Origin: Streptomyces sp. WAC 01529
GTDB lineage: Bacteria; Actinomycetota; Actinomycetes; Streptomycetales; Streptomycetaceae
Assembly: GCF_003945545.1 (NCBI RefSeq)
Contig: NZ_CP029617.1
Location: 2,553,001-2,617,000, forward strand
Direction: 5' to 3'
DNA: 64,000 nt
The notes under the pieces are model-generated. The model did not search any database. It saw only the letters and a program-made list of their open reading frames with translations, and was not told where the DNA came from. Shown in pieces: positions 17,484-26,350 of the stretch. Within the stretch, counting starts at the first letter, position 1. The number at the start of each line of letters is the position of its first letter. The position numbers and the translations under genes were made by a program.

Positions 17484-17749
17484 GCAACGCCCGCTGGCGC
17501 AAGAGCACCCACAGCAACGGCGAAGGCGGCAACTGCGTCGAGGTCGCCTACGACTTCATCGGCGCTGCCAGCTGGCGCAAGAGCAGCCACAGCAACGGCC
17601 AAGGCGGCGACTGCGTCGAGGTCGCCGACGGAGTCCCCGGCGTCGTCCCCGTAAGGGACAGCAAGGTTCCCCAGGGCCCCGCCCTGATCATCGGCGCCCC
17701 CGCCTGGCAGGCATTCGTCACCGGCGCCGCCGCCACTACCCGCGAGTGA
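17465..17749 (+). CDS. DUF397 protein with internally duplicated N-terminal half
   Basis: A 94-residue protein. The DUF397 signature WRKSxHSNGxGGxCVEV occurs twice, at residues ~11-27 and 37-53. Only the second copy continues into the rest of the domain (VPVRDSKVPQGPALIIGAPAWQAFV). Normal members have about 60-70 residues and a single copy, so this is a partial tandem duplication. It overlaps the DUF5753 regulator by 19 nt and its 3' end overlaps the convergent PEP-mutase-type gene by 14 nt. It is probably the small partner of the XRE regulator. Confidence 0.85.
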   Translation: MREYDLSNARWRKSTHSNGEGGNCVEVAYDFIGAASWRKSSHSNGQGGDCVEVADGVPGVVPVRDSKVPQGPALIIGAPAWQAFVTGAAATTRE

Positions 17750-18560
17750 CCGCCGCCGAGGCGAACGCGTCGGACAGCGCCTGCGTCTCGGCGTAGGACG
17801 GGATGCCCGCCGGGAGGGGCCCCGACCCGTCCCTCACCGCCTCGGCCGCCGCGACAGCGCCCCGCAGCGCCGCGCGGAACAGCAGCGAGCCGCAACTGAC
17901 GCGCCGCACACCGGCCGCGGCGAGTTCGGGGAGGGACGGCCCGTCGGGCGAGTGCAGGATGTTGAGGGGCGCGGTGAGCTTCGAGGCCAGCCGGGTGATG
18001 GTCCGCACGTCCCGCAGGCCCGGCACGAACAGGCCGTCCGCTCCCGCCTGTTCGTACGCGGCGAGCCGGTCCTCGGTCTGGGTCACATGAGCACCCGGCA
18101 GCCAGTACGTGTCCGTGCGGGCGTTGACGAAGAGGCGGCCGTCCGTCGCCTCCTTCACGGCCCGGAGCACCGCGCACTGCCGGTCGAGGTCGGCGAGCGT
18201 GCTGTCCGCGCGGCCGTCCTCGATGTTCACGCCCACGATGCCCGCCTCCGCCAACTTCACCGCGAGGGCGGCGACTTCCTCGGGGTGGTCGCTGAAGCCG
18301 CCCTCGATGTCGACGCTGACCAGGACGGAGAGGCGGGCGAGGCCGCGGGCGAGCCGGAGGGTCTCCTCGCGGGCGGCGCCCGACCCGTTCCCGTCGGGCA
18401 GCCCCGCCGAGGCGGCCACCCCGAGACTGGTCGTCCCGACCGCCCGGAACCCGGCGGCGGCCAGGGCGGCGGCCGAGGCGTGGTCCCAGGCGTTGGGGAG
18501 CAGGAGGGGCGCGCCGGGCGAGCGGTGCAGGTCGCGGAAGTGCTCGTAGCGAAGTGTCAT
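17736..18560 (-). CDS. Isocitrate lyase/phosphoenolpyruvate mutase family enzyme
   Basis: A 274-residue (beta/alpha)8 enzyme of the PEP mutase/2-methylisocitrate lyase superfamily. Seen: LLLPNAWDHASAAALAAAGFRAVGTTSLG at the start, metal-binding Asp in VSVDIEGGF, Glu in GVNIEDG, and NARTDTYW. Reactions in the family include C-C or P-C bond cleavage of small oxo acids; which applies here is not decidable. The ATG at 18560 (MTLRYEHF) is chosen because the longer in-frame extension runs through the next gene's 3' end. The nearest same-strand neighbour is the NAD(P)-binding protein 46 nt upstream. Confidence 0.87.
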   Translation of the reverse strand: MTLRYEHFRDLHRSPGAPLLLPNAWDHASAAALAAAGFRAVGTTSLGVAASAGLPDGNGSGAAREETLRLARGLARLSVLVSVDIEGGFSDHPEEVAALAVKLAEAGIVGVNIEDGRADSTLADLDRQCAVLRAVKEATDGRLFVNARTDTYWLPGAHVTQTEDRLAAYEQAGADGLFVPGLRDVRTITRLASKLTAPLNILHSPDGPSLPELAAAGVRRVSCGSLLFRAALRGAVAAAEAVRDGSGPLPAGIPSYAETQALSDAFASAAVTRG

Positions 18561-18606
18561 GGTCCGACCGTACGGGCGCGCCCCGGCGACCGGTGCCGTA
18601 ACCGGT

Positions 18607-19308
18607 TCAGTAGCCGATCGTGAACCGGCGCTGGACGAACCGCGGCAGCTCCGCCTCGTCCACCAGTGCGACGGCGGCGTCCTCCACGGATATGCGGCTG
18701 CGCCCGTCCTCGTCGAGCACCGGCTGGTCACCGCCGAGGCGATACCGGCCCGTGCGCCGCCCCGGGGCGATGTCCTCGGCGGGGCTGAAGTACGTCCAGA
18801 GCCGGTTGGACACGCGCAGCACGTTCAGCGCGTCCCGGTGGCCCCGCACCGCCGCCGCGTAGGACCTGGGCAGCCCGAGCCGGTCGAGGCTCCCGTGCAG
18901 ATGCTCCTCGGAGTCGGCGTGGACGAGACCGGGCTCGACCTCAAGGCTGCCGGCCCCGCCGATCACGATCAGCCGGACGCGAGGATGGCTCTCCAGGGCC
19001 TTCAGCAGCGACCGCGCGGCGGTCACGAAGACCGAGGGGTCGGCGACCGAACGCTCCACGGTGGCGGCGAAGTCCGCGGCCGCGTTGCCGGGCTGATAGC
19101 CGCTGATCAGCACGTCCATGCCGGGCAGCGCCGCGGCGACACCCTCGGCGTCGAACACGTCGAGGCTCCGCCATTCCACGCCCGCCCGCTCCTCGCGGAT
19201 CCGCGAGGCGTCACGGGTGAACGCCGTGACCTGGTGCCCCCGTTCGACGGCCTCGGTGACGACCCGGCTGCTGATAGTCCCGCTCGCTCCGATGACTCCT
19301 ATGCGCAT
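18607..19308 (-). CDS. NAD(P)-binding epimerase/reductase-like protein (NmrA/YwnB type)
   Basis: A 233-residue atypical short-chain dehydrogenase. The Rossmann motif is IGVIGASGTISS, with Ser replacing the usual final Gly region. Also seen are VTAFTRDASRI, LDVFDAEGVAAALPGMDVLISGY and VIGGAGSLEV. Members sense or use NAD(P) and often lack the full catalytic triad. It starts at the ATG at 19308, divergent from a TetR regulator across a 115-bp region, which suggests TetR control. The PEP-mutase-like gene follows. Confidence 0.85.
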   Translation of the reverse strand: MRIGVIGASGTISSRVVTEAVERGHQVTAFTRDASRIREERAGVEWRSLDVFDAEGVAAALPGMDVLISGYQPGNAAADFAATVERSVADPSVFVTAARSLLKALESHPRVRLIVIGGAGSLEVEPGLVHADSEEHLHGSLDRLGLPRSYAAAVRGHRDALNVLRVSNRLWTYFSPAEDIAPGRRTGRYRLGGDQPVLDEDGRSRISVEDAAVALVDEAELPRFVQRRFTIGY

Positions 19309-19372
19309 GGCTCTCCCTCTGTTTCCGCCGTGACAGCGGTCGCGCCACACCCAATGGTGACGCCATGCGGAA

Positions 19373-19425
19373 ACTATACGGTGTGAAGTTTTCATACGCT
19401 GCTCAATTTCGTGACGCTGTACGGT
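19373..19425. promoter_or_regulatory. Divergent promoter/operator region of TetR and NAD(P)-binding gene
   Basis: Opposing -10-like boxes are seen: TATAGT on the minus strand (19378-19373) and TACGGT on the plus strand (19420-19425). Between them is AT-richer sequence with GGAAACT ... AAGTTTTC, an imperfect inverted repeat, and a repeated ATACG. A TetR operator here is inference. Confidence 0.3.
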
Positions 19426-20185
19426 GTCGGGTGTGGAGAGCGTGACGACAGGACGTACGAACGTGACGACGGGCCGCACGAAGGGGCCGGGGCGCCGCGA
19501 GCGCCTGCGCGCCGAGACGACGGCGGAGATCAAGAAGGTCGCCCTCGAACTGATGGCCTCCGGCGGGCCCGACGCCATCACCCTGCGGGCCATCGCGCGC
19601 GAGATGGGCATGACCGCCAACGCCATCTACGGCTACTTCGCCACCCGCGACGACCTGGTCACCGCGCTCATCAACGACGTCTACACCGCACTGGCCGACG
19701 CCGTGGACGCCGGATGGGCCTCGGCGTCCGCCCAGGGCCCCGCCGACCGGATCCGCGCGTGGGCGCACGCCTTCCGCGACTGGGCCCTGGCCAACCCCGA
19801 GGGCTTCCGCCTGATCTACGGCGACCCCGTCCCCGGCTACCGCGCGCCGGACGGCGGCGCCGCGCCGCAGGCCGCGCACCGGGTCTGCACCGGCCTCGCC
19901 GGTCTCGCGGACGCCGCCTGGCCCCACGTGCAACACCTCTACGCGGACAGCGAGTTCGACTGGCCGGACTTCGATCCCGGCCTGCTCGCCAAGGTCCGCC
20001 CGGCCTACCCGGACCTCCCGCCCGCCGCCGTGGCCCTCGCGCTGCGCATCTGGGGCCATCTGCACGGCCTGGTGTCACTGGAGGTCTACGGCCACCTGCG
20101 CACCCAGACCCTCAGCCCGGACAAACTGTTCCGCGAGGAACTGGCCATGCTTGTGCGGTCAATAATCCCATCTAACCCCATCTAA
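19424..20185 (+). CDS. TetR-family transcriptional regulator
   Basis: A 253-residue repressor. The HTH is at about residues 28-75 (ALELMASGGPDAITLRAIAREMGMTANAIYGYFATRDDLVTAL) with a helical effector domain behind. Its C-terminal part (RIRAWAHAFRDWALANPEGFRLIYGDPVPGY) is typical of TetR_C members. Several GTG codons could start it (19424, 19433, 19442); a TACGGT at 19420-19425 would favour 19433. The N-terminal tail contains a 21-bp duplication encoding VTTGRTN/VTTGRTK. It is divergent from the NAD(P)-binding protein it probably controls. It ends just before the lipid-synthase locus. Confidence 0.88.
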   Translation: MSGVESVTTGRTNVTTGRTKGPGRRERLRAETTAEIKKVALELMASGGPDAITLRAIAREMGMTANAIYGYFATRDDLVTALINDVYTALADAVDAGWASASAQGPADRIRAWAHAFRDWALANPEGFRLIYGDPVPGYRAPDGGAAPQAAHRVCTGLAGLADAAWPHVQHLYADSEFDWPDFDPGLLAKVRPAYPDLPPAAVALALRIWGHLHGLVSLEVYGHLRTQTLSPDKLFREELAMLVRSIIPSNPI

Positions 20186-20339
20186 TCCCTCTAGTTAATT
20201 CAGGGTTGACGGTTTTGGCCTGGCGCGCCGGGGAGTTACGAGGCGCGACGGCATTTCGACTAGTCTGGTCCGAAGGTTCTCGAATGCGGACATCCGACCA
20301 GGCCATCTCGGTGCCATTATCTTCATACATGAGGGTCGA

Positions 20340-23300
20340 ATGACAGACTCAGTTGACTTCCGAATGTCCAGGAATCCCCTTGCCATTGTCGGTATCGCGG
20401 GGATGTTTCCAGAGGCGCGCGATGTCCGCGAATTCTGGAGCAACGTAATGGCGGGACGGGACTGCATCACCGAAGTCCCCGAAAGTCACTGGCGAATCGA
20501 CGAGCACTACGACCCCGACATGTTCGCGGAGGACAAGACATACGCCCGCCGTGGCGGATTCCTGCCCGCCGCCGTCTTCGATCCGGCCGAACACGCGATT
20601 CCACCGGCGGCACTTGACTCCATCGGCCTGGTCCAGCTCCTGAGCCTGGAGGTGGCGAGGGAAGTACTGCGGGACGCCGGATGCGAAGAGGCGCCCTGGT
20701 ACGACCCTTCGCGCACCGGCGTCATGCTCGGGGTGTGCGGGCAGAACACCACGATGTTCCCGCTCGGCTCACGCCTCTACGGTCCGGTCGTGCGGGAGGC
20801 GGCCCTCAGTGTCGGCCTGTCGGAGCGGGAAGCCCTCGAAATCGAGAAGCGGTTCAAGGCGGCGGCCCCCGCATGGACCGAGGACAGCTTTCCCGGAATC
20901 CTGCCGAACGTGGTCTCCGGCCGCATCGCGAACCGATTCAATTTGGGCGCCGCGAACTGCACAGTCGACGCGGCCTGCGCCAGCTCCCTGGCGGCCCTGC
21001 GCATGGCCGCGGGCGAACTCGTGGAACACCGGGCCGATTTGATGATCACCGGTGGCTGCGACGCCGACAATTCAATCACGACCTTCATGTGCTTCAGTAA
21101 GACGCCCGCACTGTCCCCGAGCGGACTCATCAAGCCTTTCGACGCATCGGCGGACGGCACGCTGGTCGGCGAGGGAATCGGCATGCTGGCACTCAAGCGG
21201 CTGGCCGACGCCGAGCGTGACGGTAACCGCGTCTACGCCGTTCTCCGCGGTTTGGGAGGGTCCAGCGACGGGCGGACGAACAGCATGTACGCGCCCTCCG
21301 GCCAAGGACAATTGCAGGCGCTCCGCCGCGCCTATGCCGATGCTGAACTCGGCGCGGACTGCGTGGAACTGATCGAGGCCCACGGAACCGGCACCGCCGT
21401 AGGGGATTCCGTCGAACTCACGGCCCTGCGGACGCTTTTGGGGGACTCCGCCCGGCCCCGCAGTGTCGCGATCGGGAGTGTGAAGTCCCAGGTCGGCCAC
21501 ACCAAGGCGGCGGCCGGGGCCGTGGGTCTCATCAAGGCCGCCCTCGCGCTGCACCACAAGGTGCTGCCGCCGACCATCAACGTGGACGCCGTCAATGACG
21601 CGGCCGACGGCGCGCTGTACGTCAACACGCGGACCCGGCCGTGGGTGCTCGACCCGCACCGCCCGGTGCGCCGCGGGGCCGTGTCGGCCTTCGGGTTCGG
21701 GGGCGTCAATTTCCACGCCGTCCTGGAGGAGCACCGCACTGCGGACCAGGAGGCGCTGACCCTGCACAGCATTCCGCGGGCACGGCTGTGGCACGCTCCT
21801 GACACGGAATCCCTGCTGCGCCAGTTGCGCGAAGGCACGGAGCCGGAGTCCGGCGGACCCATCCCCGCCAGCCACGTACGGCTCGGAATTCTCGCCGCCG
21901 ACGAGACGGAACTGGCCGCCCTGATCTCGCGGAGCGCCGAGGCCATCGAGTCCGCCCCGGGCCGCGACGACTGGAGCCTGCCCGGCAAGGCCTACTACCG
22001 GCGTGTAGCGATGCCGACGGGTTCCAAGGTGGCCGCGCTCTTCTCCGGCCAGGGCAGCCAGTACGAGAACATGGGCCTGGAGGCGCTCGTCGGCATTCCT
22101 CCCGTGCGGCGCGCCTTCGACGAGGCCAACATGCGGTGGCAGGACGAGGAGGAAACCCTCGCGCAGGCGGTCTACCCGCCCCCGGGGCAGCCTGCCGCCC
22201 CTGCCACGCTCCAGCGCACCTCGTACGCGCAGTGCGCGGTCGTGGCCCTGGCGATGGGGCAGTTCCGGTACCTGCGCGAGGTGGGCCTCCTCCCCCAGGG
22301 GCTGCTCGGCCACAGCTGCGGCGAGCTGGCCGCGCTGTGGGCCGCCGGCAGCCTCACCGACGAGGGATGCCTCGCCCTGACACGTGAGCGTGGCCGGGCC
22401 ATGGAACCGCCGGTGGGCTCCGGCGACGACCCGGGGACGATGGCCGCGGCCCGTATGTCCTTGGAGCGCTGGGAGGAAATGGCCGCAGACCATCCCGGCG
22501 TGACCCTCTGCAACATCAACGCCGTGGACGAGATCGTGGTCGGAGGCCCCACGGACGCGGTCCGGGCGTTCACCGACTTCTGCGCGACAGTGGACATCGC
22601 CTCCCACCGGCTCCCTGTCGCCGCCGCGTTCCACACTCCCCTGGTCGAGCACGCCGTCGACGGCTTCAGCCGGGCCGTGGAGCGTGTGGGGGTCGGTCGG
22701 CCGCAGGTGCCCGTCCTGGCGAACACGCCGGGCGCCCGTTACGGCGACGACCTCCAGGCCAACAACCGCACGCTCGTCGAGCAGATGGTGCGGCCCGTGG
22801 ACTTCGCGGGCCGGGTGCGGGAGCTGTACGAGGAGGGCTTCCGCGTCTTTGTGGAATGCGGGCCCAAGCAGGTGCTGACGCGCTTGGTCCAGCGGACTCT
22901 GGACGGCGCCGACGTGGAGGTCATCGCCACCGACGCCGGGCCGGGAGGGGACAGCGCGGCTTCCCTGAAGTGCGCCGCGCTACGGCTGGCGGTCCTCGGC
23001 ATGGACATCCGCGACATCAACCGCTACGACGCACCTGTCCCCGTACCCCGTGCCGCCGCTCCCTCTCCCGTCGCCAGGCGGCTGGAGGGGCCGTCGTTCG
23101 CGGTGACGGCCTGCCGCGACCGGTACAGCGCCGCGCTGAACGAGCCTTTCGAGCGCACTCCCGCCACGCCCGCACCCGCCACGGCCGCTCCAGCTGTGGC
23201 GGCGCCACGCTCGGCGCCGGCCGCTGAGGAGCACGCCCTGGTGGAGGCGGCCACCAGGCACCTGGAGCTGCACACGCAGTATGTGGAGGGCCAGTTGCAC

Positions 23301-26300
23301 ACGGCCCGCAGCCTGACCGGTCTGCTGGAAGGCGAGCGGGCCGAGAACTCCGGCAGGTCGCTGCTGCGCGAGGTGGAGGCCGTCCGCGACCATGGCGTGG
23401 CACTGAGCCGGGCCCACATCCGCGCGCAGGAAGTACTCCTCGACTTCGCGCGCCTGGGCCTCGGGACCGCCCAGGAACCCTCACCGCCGCCCCCCGCCTC
23501 CGGCACCGAAGAGCCGGACGACTTCGTACCCTCCGCGCCCGAGGCCGTACCCGTCCAGGCACGGGGACAGGCGGAGGAGCAGACCGCCGAAGTCCTGCCC
23601 CAGCCGAGGTCCGCCCCGCCCGCCCCGGAACTCCCCTCGCCCGCGGCTCCCGAGGAGCCGCTGGAACAGATCGAGGTGGAACGGACGCTGCGGGAGCTGG
23701 TGGCGGAGAAGACCGGCTACACCTTCGAGATGGTCGACCCCACCCTGGACATCCAGAACGAGCTGGGCATCGACTCACTGAAGCAGGTGGAGATCGCCTC
23801 GGAGGCGTGGCGCCGCTACCCCTCTCTGCCGCGTGACGAGATCTACCGTTTCGCGCAGGCCCGCACGGTCCGTGAACTGTCGGCCGTCCTCATCGAGGTC
23901 GCCGCCGCCTCGGGGGATGTGCTCGCCACTCCCGACACACATGCCGCAGAGCCCGCCGAGTCTCTGCCTGTCGGCCGGGCCTGCTGGACACTTGAGCCCC
24001 TGCCCGAAGCGGACGTCCTCGCCGACGCCTACGGGCCACACCCCGCCGCACTCCTCCTCGATGACCGCAGTGCCCTGGCCGCCGCCCTCGCCGACGCGCT
24101 GACAGCCCGTGGATGGGACGTCCGCCGCCTCGCGCTGCCGGGGGCGGGCGCGCCCGGCGACGGCCCCTGTGAACTGGCCGACTGGACGGAGGACACGCTG
24201 CGCGAACAGCTCGCCGAGGCCACCGGGTCCGCGCAAGGGCTGGGATTGTGCGTGCTGCCGATCGCCCGGGGGCAGGGTGCCGACACCGATGCCGCGATCG
24301 CCCGGCTGAGCCACGCCGTGCTGGTCGCCAAGCACGTGGTGCCCGCGCTCAAGCAGACGGCCGCCGCGGGCCACCGCGCCGCCTTCATGGCCGTCACGCA
24401 GTTGGACGGGTCGCTGGGGCTCGCGGGCTCGGACGGTCTGGAGCAGGAAGCGTTGTTCGGCGGTCTGGGCGGCCTGATCAAGGCCCTCGCGGTGGAGGAG
24501 CCGAGTCTGTTCGCCCGGGTACTGGACTGCGCTCCCCATCTCGGTCCGAATGAGGTGGCCGCACAGTTCCTCACCGAGATGACCGATGTCGCCGCCCTGA
24601 CGGAGATCGCCTGGGACGGCGAGACGCGGCGCACGCCGACGCTGACCGCGGGCCCCAGCGACCTGCTGCCCCTGGACGCGGCAACTCACGGAGTGACAGC
24701 AGACGACCTTTTGGTGGTGACAGGAGGAGCGCGGGGCATCACCGCCTGGTGCCTGGAGGCGCTCGCCGCCCAGCAGCCGTGCGGGTTGATCCTGCTGGGC
24801 CGCACCCGCCTGGAGGAACTTCCCGAAGTGCCGGGGGCCCGCGAGCCGTTCGACGCGGAGGCCGGGAATCTGGATTATCAGCGGGAGATGCACGCCACGC
24901 TCGCCGCCCTGCGTGCGGCGGGTGCCGATGTCACCTACCTCGCGGCGGACGTCGGTGACGCGGAGGCGGTCCGGGCCGCGCTCGCCCCGTACGCCGGTCG
25001 TGTCACCGGTGTGCTCCACGGCGCCGGAGTCCTGGCCGACCAGCCGCTGGGCGAGAAGAAGCCGCAGGACATCGCGCGAGTGGTGGGGACCAAGCTCGCG
25101 GGCCTCGCCAACGTCCTGGCCGCCCTGGAGACGGAGAGCCTGCGCCACCTGGTCGTCTTCACCTCGGTGTCCGGGATCTACGGCAATGGACGCCAGACGG
25201 ACTACGCGATGGCCAACGAAGCCCTCAACCGGTTCGCCTGCGCGTGGAAGAAGGGGCACCCCGCCACCCGCGTGGCGGCGATGGCCTGGGGCCCCTGGCG
25301 CGGCGGGATGGCTTCGGGACGGGCCCAGGAACTCTTCACCCAGCTCGGCGTGCCTCTCCTGGGCCGCGAGGAGGGCTGCGCCTACTTCGTCCAGCAGATG
25401 GCTCCCGCACGCAGCGACGACATGGTGACGGTCATCGGCCCACTGACATCGCTTTTCCGGCCGGCGGCGCCACCCCGGCAGATGGAAGTGGTGCGGGATC
25501 TGACCGGTCTCGCAGCCGAGCCGGTACTGCGTGATCACAGCATCGACGGACGGCCGGTGCTGCCGATGACGGCGGCCGTCGGATGGGGAATCAACCTGGT
25601 CGAACGCGCGCACGCCAACAGGCCGGTGACGCAGATCCGCAACTTCTGCGTCCGCAAGGGGCTCGTCCTCGACGGCTCCGAGCCGCCACGCGCACGCCTG
25701 AGAATGCGCGGCGGAGACAGCCGTACCGACGGCGTCTCGGTCGCGGTCCATGACGACGGTCCCAGCCGCCTGCTCCGCTACGAAGGCGCCTTCGGCATGA
25801 CGGCGGACAGCGCCGCCCCACCCCGTATGCGGCTCCCCGCGGGCCTGGAAGACGCGGACCACTCGCACCACCCCGCGTACGCGGACGGATTCCTGTTCCA
25901 TGGGCCGCTGTTGCGAGGACTCGGCCGCGTACTGAGTGAGGACGACACCCGCCTGGTCGTCCCGGCCAGGCTCCAGGACCCCCCGCTGGCCCGTGGGGCG
26001 TACTCCGGCGCCCTCTACAGCCCGGCCTCGGCCGATCTGCTCCTTCAGGCGGCGGCTCTTCTGGGCAGGCGGTTGTGCGGCCACCGCTGCCTGCCGGTCG
26101 CCGTCGAACAGGTGGATCTGTTCGACTCGTTGCCCGATGACGAACCGTTCGTCATCGTCGCCGAGCTGCTGGCGCACGACCCCTTGGAACTCACCTGCAC
26201 GGTCTCCGCGTGCACTCCGCGGGGTGACGTCCTCCAGCGCTGGAAGGGCCTCAAGGGAATCGTGGCCGTGCCGGAACTCGCCACCCGCGCGGCGTGGCCC

Positions 26301-26318
26301 GCGCCTGCCGATCTGTGA
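20340..26318 (+). CDS. PfaA-like iterative polyketide/fatty-acid synthase: KS-AT-ACP-KR-DH
   Basis: A 1992-residue megasynthase with the domain order of polyunsaturated-fatty-acid synthase subunit A. The ketosynthase (residues ~12-460) has its nucleophile in DAACASSL (Cys213), His348 in EAHGTGT and His387 in GHTKAAAG. The acyltransferase (~575-870) has GQGSQ, GHSCGE (Ser659) and AAFHTP (His765). A single acyl carrier domain has its phosphopantetheine Ser1146 in LGIDSLKQVEI. The ketoreductase (~1455-1680) has TGGARGIT and the SDR Tyr1622 in TDYAMANEA. The C-terminal hot-dog dehydratase (~1715-1985) has His1733 in LRDHSIDGRPVLP. PfaA proteins normally carry four or more tandem ACPs; here there is one. 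GAGGG precedes the ATG by 4 nt. The next gene starts 32 nt later. It should build a lipid chain from malonyl units; the product is unknown. Confidence 0.93.
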   Translation: MTDSVDFRMSRNPLAIVGIAGMFPEARDVREFWSNVMAGRDCITEVPESHWRIDEHYDPDMFAEDKTYARRGGFLPAAVFDPAEHAIPPAALDSIGLVQLLSLEVAREVLRDAGCEEAPWYDPSRTGVMLGVCGQNTTMFPLGSRLYGPVVREAALSVGLSEREALEIEKRFKAAAPAWTEDSFPGILPNVVSGRIANRFNLGAANCTVDAACASSLAALRMAAGELVEHRADLMITGGCDADNSITTFMCFSKTPALSPSGLIKPFDASADGTLVGEGIGMLALKRLADAERDGNRVYAVLRGLGGSSDGRTNSMYAPSGQGQLQALRRAYADAELGADCVELIEAHGTGTAVGDSVELTALRTLLGDSARPRSVAIGSVKSQVGHTKAAAGAVGLIKAALALHHKVLPPTINVDAVNDAADGALYVNTRTRPWVLDPHRPVRRGAVSAFGFGGVNFHAVLEEHRTADQEALTLHSIPRARLWHAPDTESLLRQLREGTEPESGGPIPASHVRLGILAADETELAALISRSAEAIESAPGRDDWSLPGKAYYRRVAMPTGSKVAALFSGQGSQYENMGLEALVGIPPVRRAFDEANMRWQDEEETLAQAVYPPPGQPAAPATLQRTSYAQCAVVALAMGQFRYLREVGLLPQGLLGHSCGELAALWAAGSLTDEGCLALTRERGRAMEPPVGSGDDPGTMAAARMSLERWEEMAADHPGVTLCNINAVDEIVVGGPTDAVRAFTDFCATVDIASHRLPVAAAFHTPLVEHAVDGFSRAVERVGVGRPQVPVLANTPGARYGDDLQANNRTLVEQMVRPVDFAGRVRELYEEGFRVFVECGPKQVLTRLVQRTLDGADVEVIATDAGPGGDSAASLKCAALRLAVLGMDIRDINRYDAPVPVPRAAAPSPVARRLEGPSFAVTACRDRYSAALNEPFERTPATPAPATAAPAVAAPRSAPAAEEHALVEAATRHLELHTQYVEGQLHTARSLTGLLEGERAENSGRSLLREVEAVRDHGVALSRAHIRAQEVLLDFARLGLGTAQEPSPPPPASGTEEPDDFVPSAPEAVPVQARGQAEEQTAEVLPQPRSAPPAPELPSPAAPEEPLEQIEVERTLRELVAEKTGYTFEMVDPTLDIQNELGIDSLKQVEIASEAWRRYPSLPRDEIYRFAQARTVRELSAVLIEVAAASGDVLATPDTHAAEPAESLPVGRACWTLEPLPEADVLADAYGPHPAALLLDDRSALAAALADALTARGWDVRRLALPGAGAPGDGPCELADWTEDTLREQLAEATGSAQGLGLCVLPIARGQGADTDAAIARLSHAVLVAKHVVPALKQTAAAGHRAAFMAVTQLDGSLGLAGSDGLEQEALFGGLGGLIKALAVEEPSLFARVLDCAPHLGPNEVAAQFLTEMTDVAALTEIAWDGETRRTPTLTAGPSDLLPLDAATHGVTADDLLVVTGGARGITAWCLEALAAQQPCGLILLGRTRLEELPEVPGAREPFDAEAGNLDYQREMHATLAALRAAGADVTYLAADVGDAEAVRAALAPYAGRVTGVLHGAGVLADQPLGEKKPQDIARVVGTKLAGLANVLAALETESLRHLVVFTSVSGIYGNGRQTDYAMANEALNRFACAWKKGHPATRVAAMAWGPWRGGMASGRAQELFTQLGVPLLGREEGCAYFVQQMAPARSDDMVTVIGPLTSLFRPAAPPRQMEVVRDLTGLAAEPVLRDHSIDGRPVLPMTAAVGWGINLVERAHANRPVTQIRNFCVRKGLVLDGSEPPRARLRMRGGDSRTDGVSVAVHDDGPSRLLRYEGAFGMTADSAAPPRMRLPAGLEDADHSHHPAYADGFLFHGPLLRGLGRVLSEDDTRLVVPARLQDPPLARGAYSGALYSPASADLLLQAAALLGRRLCGHRCLPVAVEQVDLFDSLPDDEPFVIVAELLAHDPLELTCTVSACTPRGDVLQRWKGLKGIVAVPELATRAAWPAPADL

Positions 26319-26350
26319 CGGCGAACGCCCCCACTCCAAGCGAAGAGACC

